From: Desulfobacteraceae bacterium
GTDB lineage: Bacteria; Desulfobacterota; Desulfobacteria; Desulfobacterales; JAABSP01
Direction of reading: 5' to 3'
DNA: 6,936 nucleotides
Assembly: GCA_011390035.1 (NCBI GenBank)
Contig: JAABTE010000137.1
Coordinates: 1 to 6,936, forward strand
Part shown: piece after piece, positions 1-5,783 of the stretch
How positions within the stretch are numbered: position 1 is the stretch's first letter
Layout of the letters: each line of letters starts with the position of its first letter
Notes under the pieces: model-generated
Told to the model about the DNA's origin: nothing
Seen by the model: only the letters and a program-made list of their open reading frames with translations
Databases searched by the model: none
Made by a program: the position numbers and the translations under genes

Positions 1-141
1 GGCCAGCTCCGGCACAACGCCGCCGTAAGGGCGATGAACGGCCACCTGGGAGGCCACCACCGAGGAGAGGATCCGGTTTCCATCGGCCACCACGGCTGCG
101 GCCGTCTCGTCGCAGGAGGTTTCAATCCCGAGAACGCGCAA
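1..141 (-). CDS. tsaD: tRNA N6-threonylcarbamoyladenosine (t6A) synthase subunit TsaD, N-terminal 47 residues (partial)
   Basis: The minus-strand reading begins MRVLGIETSCDETAAAVV and continues through SSVVASQVAVHRPYGGVVPELA to the window edge. This is the N-terminus of the TsaD/Gcp/Kae1 family (ASKHA fold), which with TsaB and TsaE transfers the threonylcarbamoyl group to A37 of ANN-decoding tRNAs in the cytoplasm. The IETSCDET stretch (residues 6-13) is the family's first phosphate-binding segment. About 290 further residues, including the metal-binding histidines, lie outside the window. The start chosen is TTG at 139-141 because it gives the family's usual N-terminus and no in-frame ATG lies close upstream; the frame stays open upstream and no strong Shine-Dalgarno is visible, so the start is less certain than the gene. 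It follows purM on the same strand after 264 bp. Confidence 0.93.
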   Translation of the reverse strand, partial: MRVLGIETSCDETAAAVVADGNRILSSVVASQVAVHRPYGGVVPELA

Positions 142-224
142 GTGGGCCGTCTTTTTCAGGATGAGGGTCCCGGAGGTTGCCGAGAGTCTTTTTCCGGGCG
201 GATTCCGGCACCGAATCCGAATCT

Positions 225-278
225 GGAAAGGTATCCGGCCCCGGAAAGGGATTCGGCCCCGGAACGGTATCCGACATA
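225..278. repeat. 18-bp tandem repeat, three copies, upstream of tsaD
   Basis: Three consecutive 18-bp units start at 225, 243 and 261. The first two match at 16 of 18 positions; the third matches the first at 13 of 18 and decays at its end. A further degenerate unit may precede them at 207-224. Each unit carries a GGAAAGG...TCCGG-type core rich in half-palindromes of GGATTC/GAATCC. The repeat lies in the purM-tsaD gap. Translated on the plus strand it reads ERYPAP-like units, but there is no supporting gene. I see no function beyond repeat expansion in non-coding DNA, or a leader for tsaD. Confidence 0.75.
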
Positions 279-280
279 GA

Positions 281-311
281 AAAATGATCCGCCGCGCCCG
301 CCGGGCGCGGC
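281..311 (-). terminator. probable intrinsic terminator downstream of purM
   Basis: The segment has perfect 9-bp inverted arms, GCCGCGCCC at 291-299 and GGGCGCGGC at 303-311, around a 3-base loop. Read on the minus strand, the all-GC stem is followed within six bases by TTTTT (plus 280-285), which suits a rho-independent terminator. It lies about 95 bp beyond the purM stop codon and before tsaD, so the two genes are probably not wholly co-transcribed. The T-run is short and slightly displaced, so efficiency is uncertain. Confidence 0.6.
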
Positions 312-405
312 CGAGTCTTTGGGGCTCAACAGCCGCCGGGGGGGCTTTTGCGGGCGCCTGCGGCCAGCCAGTGGAGCAGCCGCCCGAGTATGCCGGCCGA
401 CATTG

Positions 406-1455
406 TCAGTCCACCCAGGCCACCCGGCTGGCCGAATGGCGCCGGTCGCCGATTTCGCCGATCACCACGGCTGCCTCATTCATTCCCTGCAGCCGGGCGA
501 TCACATCCTGAACGGCCCGGGGGGGCACCACGGCCACTATGCCGATGCCGTTGTTGAAGGCGCGGAGCATTTCCTCGTCGGAGACCTTTCCGGCGGATTG
601 CAGGAAGCGGAAAATCGGGGGGATCTCCCAGGAATTTCGCTTCAGCGTCACGCTGCACGCATCCGGGATGATCCGGACGATGTTCTCGGCCAGGCCGCCG
701 CCTGTGATGTGAGCCAGGCCGTGGATGGGCAGGTCCCGGATCAGGCGCTGGATCGTCTCCACATAGATCCGCGTGGGCGTGAGCAGCGCCGGACCCAGCG
801 GGCCCCCCAGGTCCGGCACGTTGGAATCCACGGCCAGGCCCAGCTTGTCAAAACAGATCTTGCGGACAAGGGAAAACCCGTTGCTGTGCAGCCCGCTGGA
901 GGGAATGCCCACCAGGGCGTGGCCCACGCCGATCTCCGAGCCGTCGATAATTTTCGCGTTGTCCACAATGCCCACGGCAAAGCCGGCCAGATCATACTCG
1001 CCATCGGCGTAATAGCCGGGCATCTCGGCGGTCTCGCCGCCGATCAGGGCGCAGCGGGCCTCGGCGCAACCGTCGGCAATGCCCTCGATGACCTGACGGG
1101 CAATGGAGTTGTCCAGCTTCCCCATGGAAAGATAGTCAAGGAAAAACAGCGGCTTGGCGCCCTGGACGGCCACGTCGTTGACGCACATGGCCACCAGATC
1201 GATGCCGATGGTGTTGTGTTTTTGCATCATGGCGGCGATCTTGAGCTTGGTGCCCACGCCGTCGGTGGAACTGACCAGCACGGGCCGGTCGATGTTGGCG
1301 ATGTTCAGCGAGAAGAGCCCGCCAAAGCCGCCGATTTCGCCCATCACGCCGGAAACGGCCGTGCGCTTGGCGATCTCCTTGATCTGCCGGACGAGTTCGT
1401 TGGCCGAATCGATATCCACGCCCGCCTTGGCATAGCTCAGGGATTCATCATCCAT
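406..1455 (-). CDS. purM: phosphoribosylformylglycinamidine cyclo-ligase (AIR synthetase) PurM
   Basis: This 349-residue protein has the usual length of PurM, which closes formylglycinamidine ribotide to aminoimidazole ribotide using ATP, the fifth step of cytoplasmic de novo purine synthesis. Visible family segments in order: SYAKAGVDID (7-16), the ATP/Mg loop SSTDGVGTKLKIA (62-74), IGIDLVAMCVNDVAVQGA (83-100), FFLDYLS (104-110), GGETAEMPG (139-147), DLAGFAVG (155-162), PSSGLHSNGFSLVR (185-198), HITGGGLAEN (249-258) and FNNGIGIV (300-307). Both the AIRS N- and C-domains are complete. The start is the ATG at 1453-1455; an AGGAG lies 12 bases upstream, a somewhat long spacing. Its own promoter is visible divergent from the aminotransferase gene. 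No purN neighbour is seen; tsaD follows. Confidence 0.97.
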   Translation of the reverse strand: MDDESLSYAKAGVDIDSANELVRQIKEIAKRTAVSGVMGEIGGFGGLFSLNIANIDRPVLVSSTDGVGTKLKIAAMMQKHNTIGIDLVAMCVNDVAVQGAKPLFFLDYLSMGKLDNSIARQVIEGIADGCAEARCALIGGETAEMPGYYADGEYDLAGFAVGIVDNAKIIDGSEIGVGHALVGIPSSGLHSNGFSLVRKICFDKLGLAVDSNVPDLGGPLGPALLTPTRIYVETIQRLIRDLPIHGLAHITGGGLAENIVRIIPDACSVTLKRNSWEIPPIFRFLQSAGKVSDEEMLRAFNNGIGIVAVVPPRAVQDVIARLQGMNEAAVVIGEIGDRRHSASRVAWVD

Positions 1456-1485
1456 ATTGCGTTCGATCTCCTATACCAGTATCCC

Positions 1486-1509
1486 TCCGATCGGCGATTT
1501 CCGATCGGA
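1486..1509 (-). promoter_or_regulatory. stem-loop in purM 5' leader built from two CCGATCGG palindromes
   Basis: The self-palindromic octamer CCGATCGG occurs at 1487-1494 and again at 1501-1508, six bases apart. With the flanking T1486/A1509 pair they form a 9-bp hairpin with a 6-base loop. It lies just downstream of the predicted purM -10 box, so it would be at the very 5' end of the transcript. It could be an operator for a dimeric repressor, with two sites 14 bp apart, or an RNA hairpin. No known purine riboswitch core is recognisable in this short leader. Confidence 0.5.
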
Positions 1510-1518
1510 TAAACTCTG

Positions 1519-1547
1519 AAAATAGACCGACGGCCGAAAAAAGTCAA
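1519..1547 (-). promoter_or_regulatory. predicted sigma-70-type promoter of purM
   Basis: On the minus strand a TTGACT -35 box (plus 1542-1547) is followed after exactly 17 bp by TATTTT as -10 (plus 1519-1524). Five of six -35 bases match the consensus. The predicted start is near 1512, giving a leader of about 57 bases before the purM ATG. Confidence 0.6.
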
Positions 1548-1557
1548 AATAATTTTT

Positions 1558-1586
1558 TTGACAACCTCTCCGCCATGTTGTAAATA
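1558..1586 (+). promoter_or_regulatory. predicted sigma-70-type promoter of the aminotransferase gene
   Basis: A perfect TTGACA -35 box at 1558-1563 is followed after 17 bp by TAAATA at 1581-1586, a weak -10. The predicted start is near 1593, about 65 bases before the ATG at 1658. The -35 boxes of this and the purM promoter are only 10 bp apart, so the two polymerases would compete for, or share, the AT-rich centre. Confidence 0.55.
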
Positions 1587-1609
1587 CAGCCGAAGCATCA
1601 ACCTTTCAG

Positions 1610-1630
1610 CGCCTGAATCCGATTCAGGCG
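1610..1630 (+). promoter_or_regulatory. 21-bp palindrome in the aminotransferase leader (operator or attenuator-like hairpin)
   Basis: Ten-base arms CGCCTGAATC (1610-1619) and GATTCAGGCG (1621-1630) flank a single C; the arms are perfectly complementary. The element sits about +17 to +37 from the predicted start. A one-base centre favours a DNA operator for a dimeric repressor. Alternatively it could fold in RNA, and it is followed by TCGTTTTCATT, which resembles a weak attenuator. No leader peptide ATG is present between the promoter and the gene. I cannot name the regulator. Confidence 0.6.
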
Positions 1631-1657
1631 TCGTTTTCATTCTAAGGATGGCATACC

Positions 1658-2824
1658 ATGACAAAATTCGCACGGCTGGACAGACTGCCCCCCTACGTTT
1701 TCGCGCAGGTCACCGAGATCAAGCACGCGGCCCGGCGTGCCGGCGAGGATATCATCGATCTGGGGATGGGCAATCCGGATCTGGGCACCCCGCCCCATAT
1801 CGTGGAAAAACTGGTGGAGGCGGCCCAAAAACCCCACAACCACCGCTATTCGGCCTCCATGGGCATCACCAAGCTGCGAATGGCCATCGCCGACTGGTAC
1901 CAGCGCAAATTCGACGTCTCGGTGGACCCGGACACGGAGGTGATCGTCACCATCGGCGTAAAGGAGGGATTGTCGCACCTGATCCTGGTGACCATCCGGC
2001 CCGGAGACGTGGTCTTCACGCCCAACCCCACATACCCGATCCATCCTTATTCGGCCATCATCTCCGGCGGCGACGTGCGGGGCATTCCCACCGGCCCGGA
2101 AGATCAGTTCTTCGAGAACCTGACCCACGCCACAAAACAGACCTGGCCCCGGCCCAAGGTGCTGATCCTGTCCTATCCCCACAACCCCACCACCGAGACG
2201 GTGGAGCTGGACTTTTTTGAAAAGATCGTGGACTATGCAAGAGAACACGACATCCTGGTGATCCACGATTTCGCCTACGCGGAGCTGACCTTCGACGGGT
2301 ACAAGGCCCCGAGCTTTCTTCAGGCAAAGGGCGCAAAAGACGTGGGCGTGGAGTTTTACTCCCTGTCCAAAAGCTACAACATGGCCGGCTGGCGGGTGGG
2401 CTTCTGCGTGGGAAACAAGGAGACCATAGCCGCCCTTCGCCGAATCAAAAGCTACCTTGACTACGGCATCTTCCAGCCCATCCAGATCGCCTCCATCATC
2501 GCCCTGAACGGCGATCAGAGCTGCGTTGAGGAAATCCGCCAGATCTACCGCACCCGCCGGGACGCGCTGATAAACGGCCTTTCCCGCATCGGCTGGGATA
2601 TCCCGAGCCCCAAGGGCACCATGTTCGTATGGGGAAGGATTCCGGAGCAGTATCGTCACATGGGGTCCGTGGAGTTTTCCAAGATGCTGATCCGCAAGAC
2701 CCAGGTGGCCGTCTCGCCGGGCCTCGGGTTCGGCGAATACGGGGATGAATACGTCCGCTTCGCGCTCATCGAGAACAACATGCGCATCAACCAGGCCGTG
2801 CGCGGCATCAGGAAAATCATGTAG
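1658..2824 (+). CDS. alaC: AlaC-type class I/II aminotransferase (probable alanine/glutamate-pyruvate transaminase)
   Basis: This 388-residue PLP enzyme is complete and of normal length for aminotransferase fold-type I. The Schiff-base lysine is K238 in SLSKSYNMAGWRVGF (235-249). Other visible cofactor or substrate residues are N176 in YPHNPTT, D204 and Y207 in HDFAYAEL, R246, and the C-terminal carboxylate-binding R367 in YVRFALIEN. The N-terminal MGNPDLGTP (37-45) is typical of the AlaC/YfdZ branch, which transfers amino groups between alanine, pyruvate and glutamate. Substrate choice cannot be read from sequence alone; an aspartate, or LL-diaminopimelate-like, preference is possible. The start is supported by AAGGAT about 9 bases upstream of the ATG. 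The gene lies 114 bp before hom on the same strand, suggesting a link to aspartate-family amino-acid metabolism. Confidence 0.85.
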   Translation: MTKFARLDRLPPYVFAQVTEIKHAARRAGEDIIDLGMGNPDLGTPPHIVEKLVEAAQKPHNHRYSASMGITKLRMAIADWYQRKFDVSVDPDTEVIVTIGVKEGLSHLILVTIRPGDVVFTPNPTYPIHPYSAIISGGDVRGIPTGPEDQFFENLTHATKQTWPRPKVLILSYPHNPTTETVELDFFEKIVDYAREHDILVIHDFAYAELTFDGYKAPSFLQAKGAKDVGVEFYSLSKSYNMAGWRVGFCVGNKETIAALRRIKSYLDYGIFQPIQIASIIALNGDQSCVEEIRQIYRTRRDALINGLSRIGWDIPSPKGTMFVWGRIPEQYRHMGSVEFSKMLIRKTQVAVSPGLGFGEYGDEYVRFALIENNMRINQAVRGIRKIM

Positions 2825-2838
2825 CGCGTGAAAAATGA

Positions 2839-2904
2839 TGTATAAAATCCATAAACAGATCCTGTATAAATACAGGTCATGTATAAATGTCGTATATAAA
2901 TACG
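2839..2904 (+). promoter_or_regulatory. AT-rich repeat cluster upstream of hom
   Basis: The 114-bp alaC-hom gap is strikingly AT-rich compared with its flanks. TGTATAAA(A/T) occurs at 2839, 2863 and 2880, with a related TATATAAAT at 2893. The second copy is centred in a perfect palindrome, CCTGTAT-AA-ATACAGG (2861-2876), and the last sits between CGTAT (2891-2895) and ATACG (2900-2904). Several units resemble -10 boxes, but no convincing -35 is paired with them. The cluster probably carries a hom promoter and/or a repeated regulator site. Confidence 0.5.
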
Positions 2905-2938
2905 GATAAGGGATGAATAAGGACAAGGAGCGGGACAC

Positions 2939-4270
2939 ATGAAAGAGATCAGGATCGGATTGCTCGGGTGCGGCACGGTGGGCCGGGGGGTGGCCAAAAT
3001 CCTGACGGAGAGCGCGGCGCTGATCGCCTCCCGGGTGGGGGCCCGGCTGACCCTGGCCCGGGTGGCCGACGTGAGCCCGGACGCTGCGGCCGGCCTGAGC
3101 CTGCCGGAGGGGGTCTTTGTCAACGACGCCAGGAAGGTGGCGACCGAGCCGGACATCGACATCGTTCTGGAGATGATCGGCGGCGAGGGCCTGGCAAGGG
3201 AATTGATCCTTGCAGCCATCGCCGCGGGCAAGCATGTGGTCACGGCCAACAAGGCCCTGCTGGCCGCCCACGGCAACGCCCTGTTCGCCGCGGCCGCCGA
3301 AAAAGGCGTGGACCTGGCCTACGAGGCGAGCGTGGGCGGGTGCATGCCCATCATCAAGACCATCCGCGAATCCCTGGCGGGCAACCGGATCATGTCCATG
3401 ACCGGCATTCTCAACGGCACATGCAACTACATCCTGTCCCGGATCACCGACGAGGGGATCGATTTTCAGACCGCCCTGTCCCAGGCCCAGGCGGCCGGAT
3501 TCGCCGAGGCGGACCCGACCCTGGACGTGGACGGCTTCGACACGGCCCACAAGCTGGCGATTTTAAGCGCCCTGGCCTACGGCATGAGGATCAACCTGAG
3601 GGACATCTACATCGAGGGCATCTCCGCCATCACGCCCATGGACATCGCCTTTTCCCGCCAGTTCGGCTATAAGATCAAGCTTTTGGCCATCGGCAAATGG
3701 GGGCGGGACGCCGTGGAGGCAAGGGTGCATCCCACCATGGTTCCCTTTTCCAACCCCCTGTCCAACGTCAAGGCCAACCTCAACGCCATCACGGTGACCG
3801 GAGACGCGGTGGGCGACATCACGCTCTACGGCTACGGCGCCGGCCAGATGCCCACGGCCAGCGCGGTGGTGAGCGACGTGGTGGACATCGCCCGAAACCT
3901 GCTGACCGGCGCCGCCGGGCGGGTGCCCCTGATGTCGTATCAGCCGTCGGCCATCCGATCCATGCCGATCAAGCCCATGGACGAGATCGCCACCCACTAT
4001 TACTTCCGCTTCGCCGCCCTGGATCGGCCCGGCGTCCTCTCACGCATCTCGGGCATCCTGGGAGAATACGGCATCAGCATCAAGTCCGTGCATCAAAAGG
4101 GGCGAGGCGCGGAGGACGCGGTGCCCATCGTCATGCTCACCCACCTGGCCACCGAGGCCAATGTTCGCAAGGCCCTGTCTGAAATCGCCCGGCTGGACGT
4201 GGTGGGCGACCGGCCAATGGTCATCCGGATCGAAGACGAAAACGGCGAGGAGGCCGAATCGGGCTATTGA
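2939..4270 (+). CDS. hom: homoserine dehydrogenase with C-terminal ACT domain
   Basis: This 443-residue protein reduces aspartate semialdehyde to homoserine with NAD(P)H in the cytoplasm, the branch point to threonine and methionine. It has an N-terminal Rossmann fold with GLLGCGTVG (7-15), then VTANKALLA (101-109), the catalytic-domain EASVGG (129-134), ILNGTCNYIL (157-166) and the family signature AEADPTLDVDGFDTAHKLAIL (189-209), in which K205 is the expected catalytic lysine. A C-terminal ACT domain runs from about 352 (HYYFRFAALDRPGVLSRISGIL) to 432, normally the site of threonine feedback control. Length and domain order match monofunctional bacterial Hom; no aspartokinase is fused. The start has a good AAGGAG 8 bases before the ATG. 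thrH follows after 67 bp. Confidence 0.96.
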   Translation: MKEIRIGLLGCGTVGRGVAKILTESAALIASRVGARLTLARVADVSPDAAAGLSLPEGVFVNDARKVATEPDIDIVLEMIGGEGLARELILAAIAAGKHVVTANKALLAAHGNALFAAAAEKGVDLAYEASVGGCMPIIKTIRESLAGNRIMSMTGILNGTCNYILSRITDEGIDFQTALSQAQAAGFAEADPTLDVDGFDTAHKLAILSALAYGMRINLRDIYIEGISAITPMDIAFSRQFGYKIKLLAIGKWGRDAVEARVHPTMVPFSNPLSNVKANLNAITVTGDAVGDITLYGYGAGQMPTASAVVSDVVDIARNLLTGAAGRVPLMSYQPSAIRSMPIKPMDEIATHYYFRFAALDRPGVLSRISGILGEYGISIKSVHQKGRGAEDAVPIVMLTHLATEANVRKALSEIARLDVVGDRPMVIRIEDENGEEAESGY

Positions 4271-4283
4271 CGCCCTGCCCATA

Positions 4284-4313
4284 GGCGCCCGGCGAATCGG
4301 CGCCCGGCGCACT
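4284..4313 (+). repeat. 15-bp direct repeat in the hom-thrH gap
   Basis: GGCGCCCGGCG occurs at 4284-4294 and again at 4299-4309 with a 15-bp period. Each copy contains the palindrome GGCGCC. It lies between the hom stop and the thrH start. No T-run follows, so it does not look like a terminator, and the two genes are probably co-transcribed. Confidence 0.6.
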
Positions 4314-4337
4314 GACACCTTATCGAAGCGAGGCGAC

Positions 4338-4961
4338 ATGCACATCATCTGCTCGGACATGGAGGGGGTTTACACGCCCGAAATCTGGATCAACGTGGCC
4401 GAGGCCACCGGTATTTCCGAACTGCGGCTGACCACCCGGGATATTTCGGATTACGATGTTTTGATGCGAAAGCGCCTGGGCATCCTGAAGGACAACGGCC
4501 TGACCATCCACGACATCGCCCGGGTGATCGAAAAAATGGACCCCCTGCCCGGCGCCCTTGAATTTCTCAACTGGATGCGCTCCCAGGCGCCGGTGATCAT
4601 CGTGTCGGACACCTACACCCAGTTCGCCGGCCCCCTGATGCAAAAGCTCGGCTGGCCCACCCTCTTCTGCCATACGTTGAGCATCGGCCCGGACGGCACC
4701 GTCATCGATTACAACCTGCGCCAGCCGGAGGCCAAGAAGCGAACGGTGGAGGCCCTCAAGACCCTTGCGTACGAGGTGATCGCCATCGGCGACTCGTACA
4801 ACGACATCCAGATGCTGGAAACCGCCGACACCGGCATCCTGTTCAACCCGCCGGACAACGTGCGGGCGGAGTACCCGGGCTTTGCGGCCGCATTCGATTA
4901 CCAAGCCTTGAAGGCGGCCATCGCCAAGGCCCTCGGGGGGGAAGACGGCGGGGGAGCGTGA
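4338..4961 (+). CDS. thrH: ThrH: phosphoserine phosphatase / homoserine phosphotransferase (HAD family)
   Basis: This 207-residue HAD-superfamily protein closely resembles Pseudomonas ThrH in length and motifs. ThrH dephosphorylates phosphoserine and can pass the phosphate to homoserine. Motif I is SDMEG (6-10): D7 is the nucleophile, and E9 takes the place of the second aspartate, as in the DLEG of ThrH. Motif II is VIIVSDTY (86-93, S90). The motif III lysine is K133 or K134. Motif IV is GDSYND (151-156, D152 and D156). TPEIWINVAE and TTRDISDYDVLMRKRL near the N-terminus are typical of ThrH. The start is the ATG at 4338, chosen because it gives the ThrH N-terminus and has GCGAGG just upstream; a longer in-frame extension into hom is not plausible. 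Its position after hom supports a threonine/serine role. Confidence 0.9.
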   Translation: MHIICSDMEGVYTPEIWINVAEATGISELRLTTRDISDYDVLMRKRLGILKDNGLTIHDIARVIEKMDPLPGALEFLNWMRSQAPVIIVSDTYTQFAGPLMQKLGWPTLFCHTLSIGPDGTVIDYNLRQPEAKKRTVEALKTLAYEVIAIGDSYNDIQMLETADTGILFNPPDNVRAEYPGFAAAFDYQALKAAIAKALGGEDGGGA

Positions 4962-5362
4962 AGCCGCATCGGGCGCCCTATCGGGTCATCTATGGCGACA
5001 CGGATCGCATGGGGGTCGCCTATCATGCCAATTACCTGCGCTGGTTTGAAATCGGTCGGTCCGAGTTGTTCAGAAGCCTGGGGATGACCTACAGGCAGAT
5101 CGAGGAGAAGGGGTTTTTTCTTCCGGTCTCGGAGGCCTTCTGCAAATACATCGCCTCGGCCGTTTACGATGATCTGATCGCCATCGAAACGGCCGTGGAT
5201 CCTTCGGTGCGGGCGGGGGTCAAGTTCAATTACCGGATCATGGGCCCCGCGCCGGAAGAGCGACCGCTGGCAACCGGCCACACCCTGCACGCATTCGTTA
5301 ATGACAAGGGCCGGGTCGTCCGGCCACCGAGCTTTTTTCTGGAGCTGCTCCGGGAAGACTGA
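4958..5362 (+). CDS. YbgC/4HBT-family acyl-CoA thioesterase
   Basis: This 134-residue single hotdog-fold protein has the usual length for YbgC/FadM-like thioesterases, which hydrolyse acyl-CoA thioesters in the cytoplasm. The family signature is clear: YGDTDRMGVAYHANYLRWFE (12-31), with D16 as the expected catalytic aspartate, followed by GRSELFRSLGM. The start is GTG at 4958, overlapping the thrH stop as GTGA, with GGGGGAG placed just before it, so translation is probably coupled. A later in-frame ATG would cut off the signature. The true substrate is unknown; the family covers short- and medium-chain acyl-CoA and 4-hydroxybenzoyl-CoA. There is no tol-pal neighbourhood. The last 18 codons and stop are duplicated downstream. 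Confidence 0.9.
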   Translation: MKPHRAPYRVIYGDTDRMGVAYHANYLRWFEIGRSELFRSLGMTYRQIEEKGFFLPVSEAFCKYIASAVYDDLIAIETAVDPSVRAGVKFNYRIMGPAPEERPLATGHTLHAFVNDKGRVVRPPSFFLELLRED

Positions 5363-5430
5363 CAGCCGAGGGCCGGGTCGTCCGGCCGCCGAGCTTTTTC
5401 CTGTAGCTGCTTAGGGAAGACTGACAGCCG
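5307..5430 (+). repeat. 62-bp tandem duplication of the thioesterase gene tail
   Basis: Copy 1 (5307-5368) covers the last codons and TGA of the thioesterase gene plus six bases; copy 2 (5369-5430) follows directly with no gaps. I count 57 of 62 identical positions. Placed in the gene's frame, copy 2 differs by CCA/CCG, TTT/TTC, CTC/CTT and CGG/AGG, all synonymous, plus GAG/TAG, which makes a stop. The bias to synonymous change suggests copy 2 is the old tail of a diverged allele rather than a neutral slip copy. Being 62 bp away, it is out of frame with copy 1 and is not translated. Confidence 0.9.
5369..5430 (+). pseudogene. remnant of a second thioesterase C-terminus
   Basis: This is copy 2 of the duplication. 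It reads GRVVRPPSFFL, a TAG, then LLRED and TGA, so it encodes the same C-terminal residues apart from the nonsense codon. No start codon or upstream remainder of the gene precedes it. Confidence 0.6.
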
Positions 5431-5461
5431 GGAGCCAAGGACCGGGACCCGGAAGCCGGGA

Positions 5462-5483
5462 GCCGGGGGATTTATCCCCCGGC
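5462..5483. terminator. strong hairpin after the thioesterase gene, possible terminator
   Basis: Perfect 9-bp arms GCCGGGGGA (5462-5470) and TCCCCCGGC (5475-5483) enclose the loop TTTA. The hairpin lies between the convergent thioesterase and small-protein genes, where a bidirectional terminator is expected. There is no T-run on either side, so intrinsic termination is doubtful; it may act as an RNA 3'-end barrier. AGCCGGGAGCC repeats at 5426 and 5454 lead into it. Confidence 0.45.
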
Positions 5484-5567
5484 CGTCCGGCGGGGCATCG
5501 TTACCACCATCTTCGGCTCCTTCAGCGGTTCACAAACGCCGGGCCGCCTTGCGGGGAAGTGATCCGA

Positions 5568-5753
5568 TCAAACCGCCGCCATGAGGCTTTCCGGCGCCTC
5601 GCCCCGCATGTACTGTTGGATGCCCTCCTCCTTCCACACCCTGATGGTCTTGTTATCCATGGGCTTGATCCGCATGCCGATGGCATTGACGGGAAACTCG
5701 TGTTTTTTCTGAATTTCGATCCAGTTTTTCTTGACCGCCGGGTCCAGTGCCAT
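5568..5753 (-). CDS. uncharacterised 61-residue protein behind a sigma-54-type promoter
   Basis: I do not recognise the family. The protein starts MALDPAVKKNWIEIQKKHEF and continues with a motif-like PVNAIGMRIKPMDNKTIRVW and a polar C-terminus ending in SLMAAV. It has no cysteine, no signal peptide and no membrane segment; charge is near balanced (about 10 basic, 8 acidic residues), so a small cytoplasmic protein is likely. The start at 5751-5753 is fixed by AGGAGG seven bases upstream, extended to AGGAGGTGA, an almost full match to the 16S anti-Shine-Dalgarno. A longer in-frame ATG at 5835-5837 is unlikely: it lies inside the predicted promoter and lacks such a site. The gene follows a sigma-54 activator gene on the same strand, which suggests the activator controls it. 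Function is unknown. Confidence 0.8.
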   Translation of the reverse strand: MALDPAVKKNWIEIQKKHEFPVNAIGMRIKPMDNKTIRVWKEEGIQQYMRGEAPESLMAAV

Positions 5754-5783
5754 GATATCACCTCCTCTAATGATTCTGTAGAT

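Noticed and set aside
225..278. CRISPR array or coding repeat protein in the 18-bp repeats
   Set aside because: The units are contiguous without spacers, too short for CRISPR repeats, and there is no supported gene in that frame.
319..1512. Plus-strand open frame of 397 codons opposite purM
   Set aside because: It is the antisense shadow of purM, with no family motifs and no ribosome-binding site.
2861..2876. LexA (SOS) box in CCTGTATAAATACAGG
   Set aside because: The outer CTGT...ACAG resembles LexA, but the spacer is six bases rather than eight, and the neighbouring gene is homoserine dehydrogenase.
1637..3550. Long minus-strand open frame of 637 codons opposite the aminotransferase and hom genes
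   Set aside because: It is antisense to two clearly recognisable genes, crosses their intergenic gap, and reads as low-complexity Gly/His/Asp-rich sequence typical of GC-rich shadow frames.
4161..4337. N-terminal extension of thrH overlapping hom
   Set aside because: The extra 59 residues are an out-of-frame reading of the hom ACT region and are not part of the ThrH family; the ATG at 4338 has its own ribosome-binding site.
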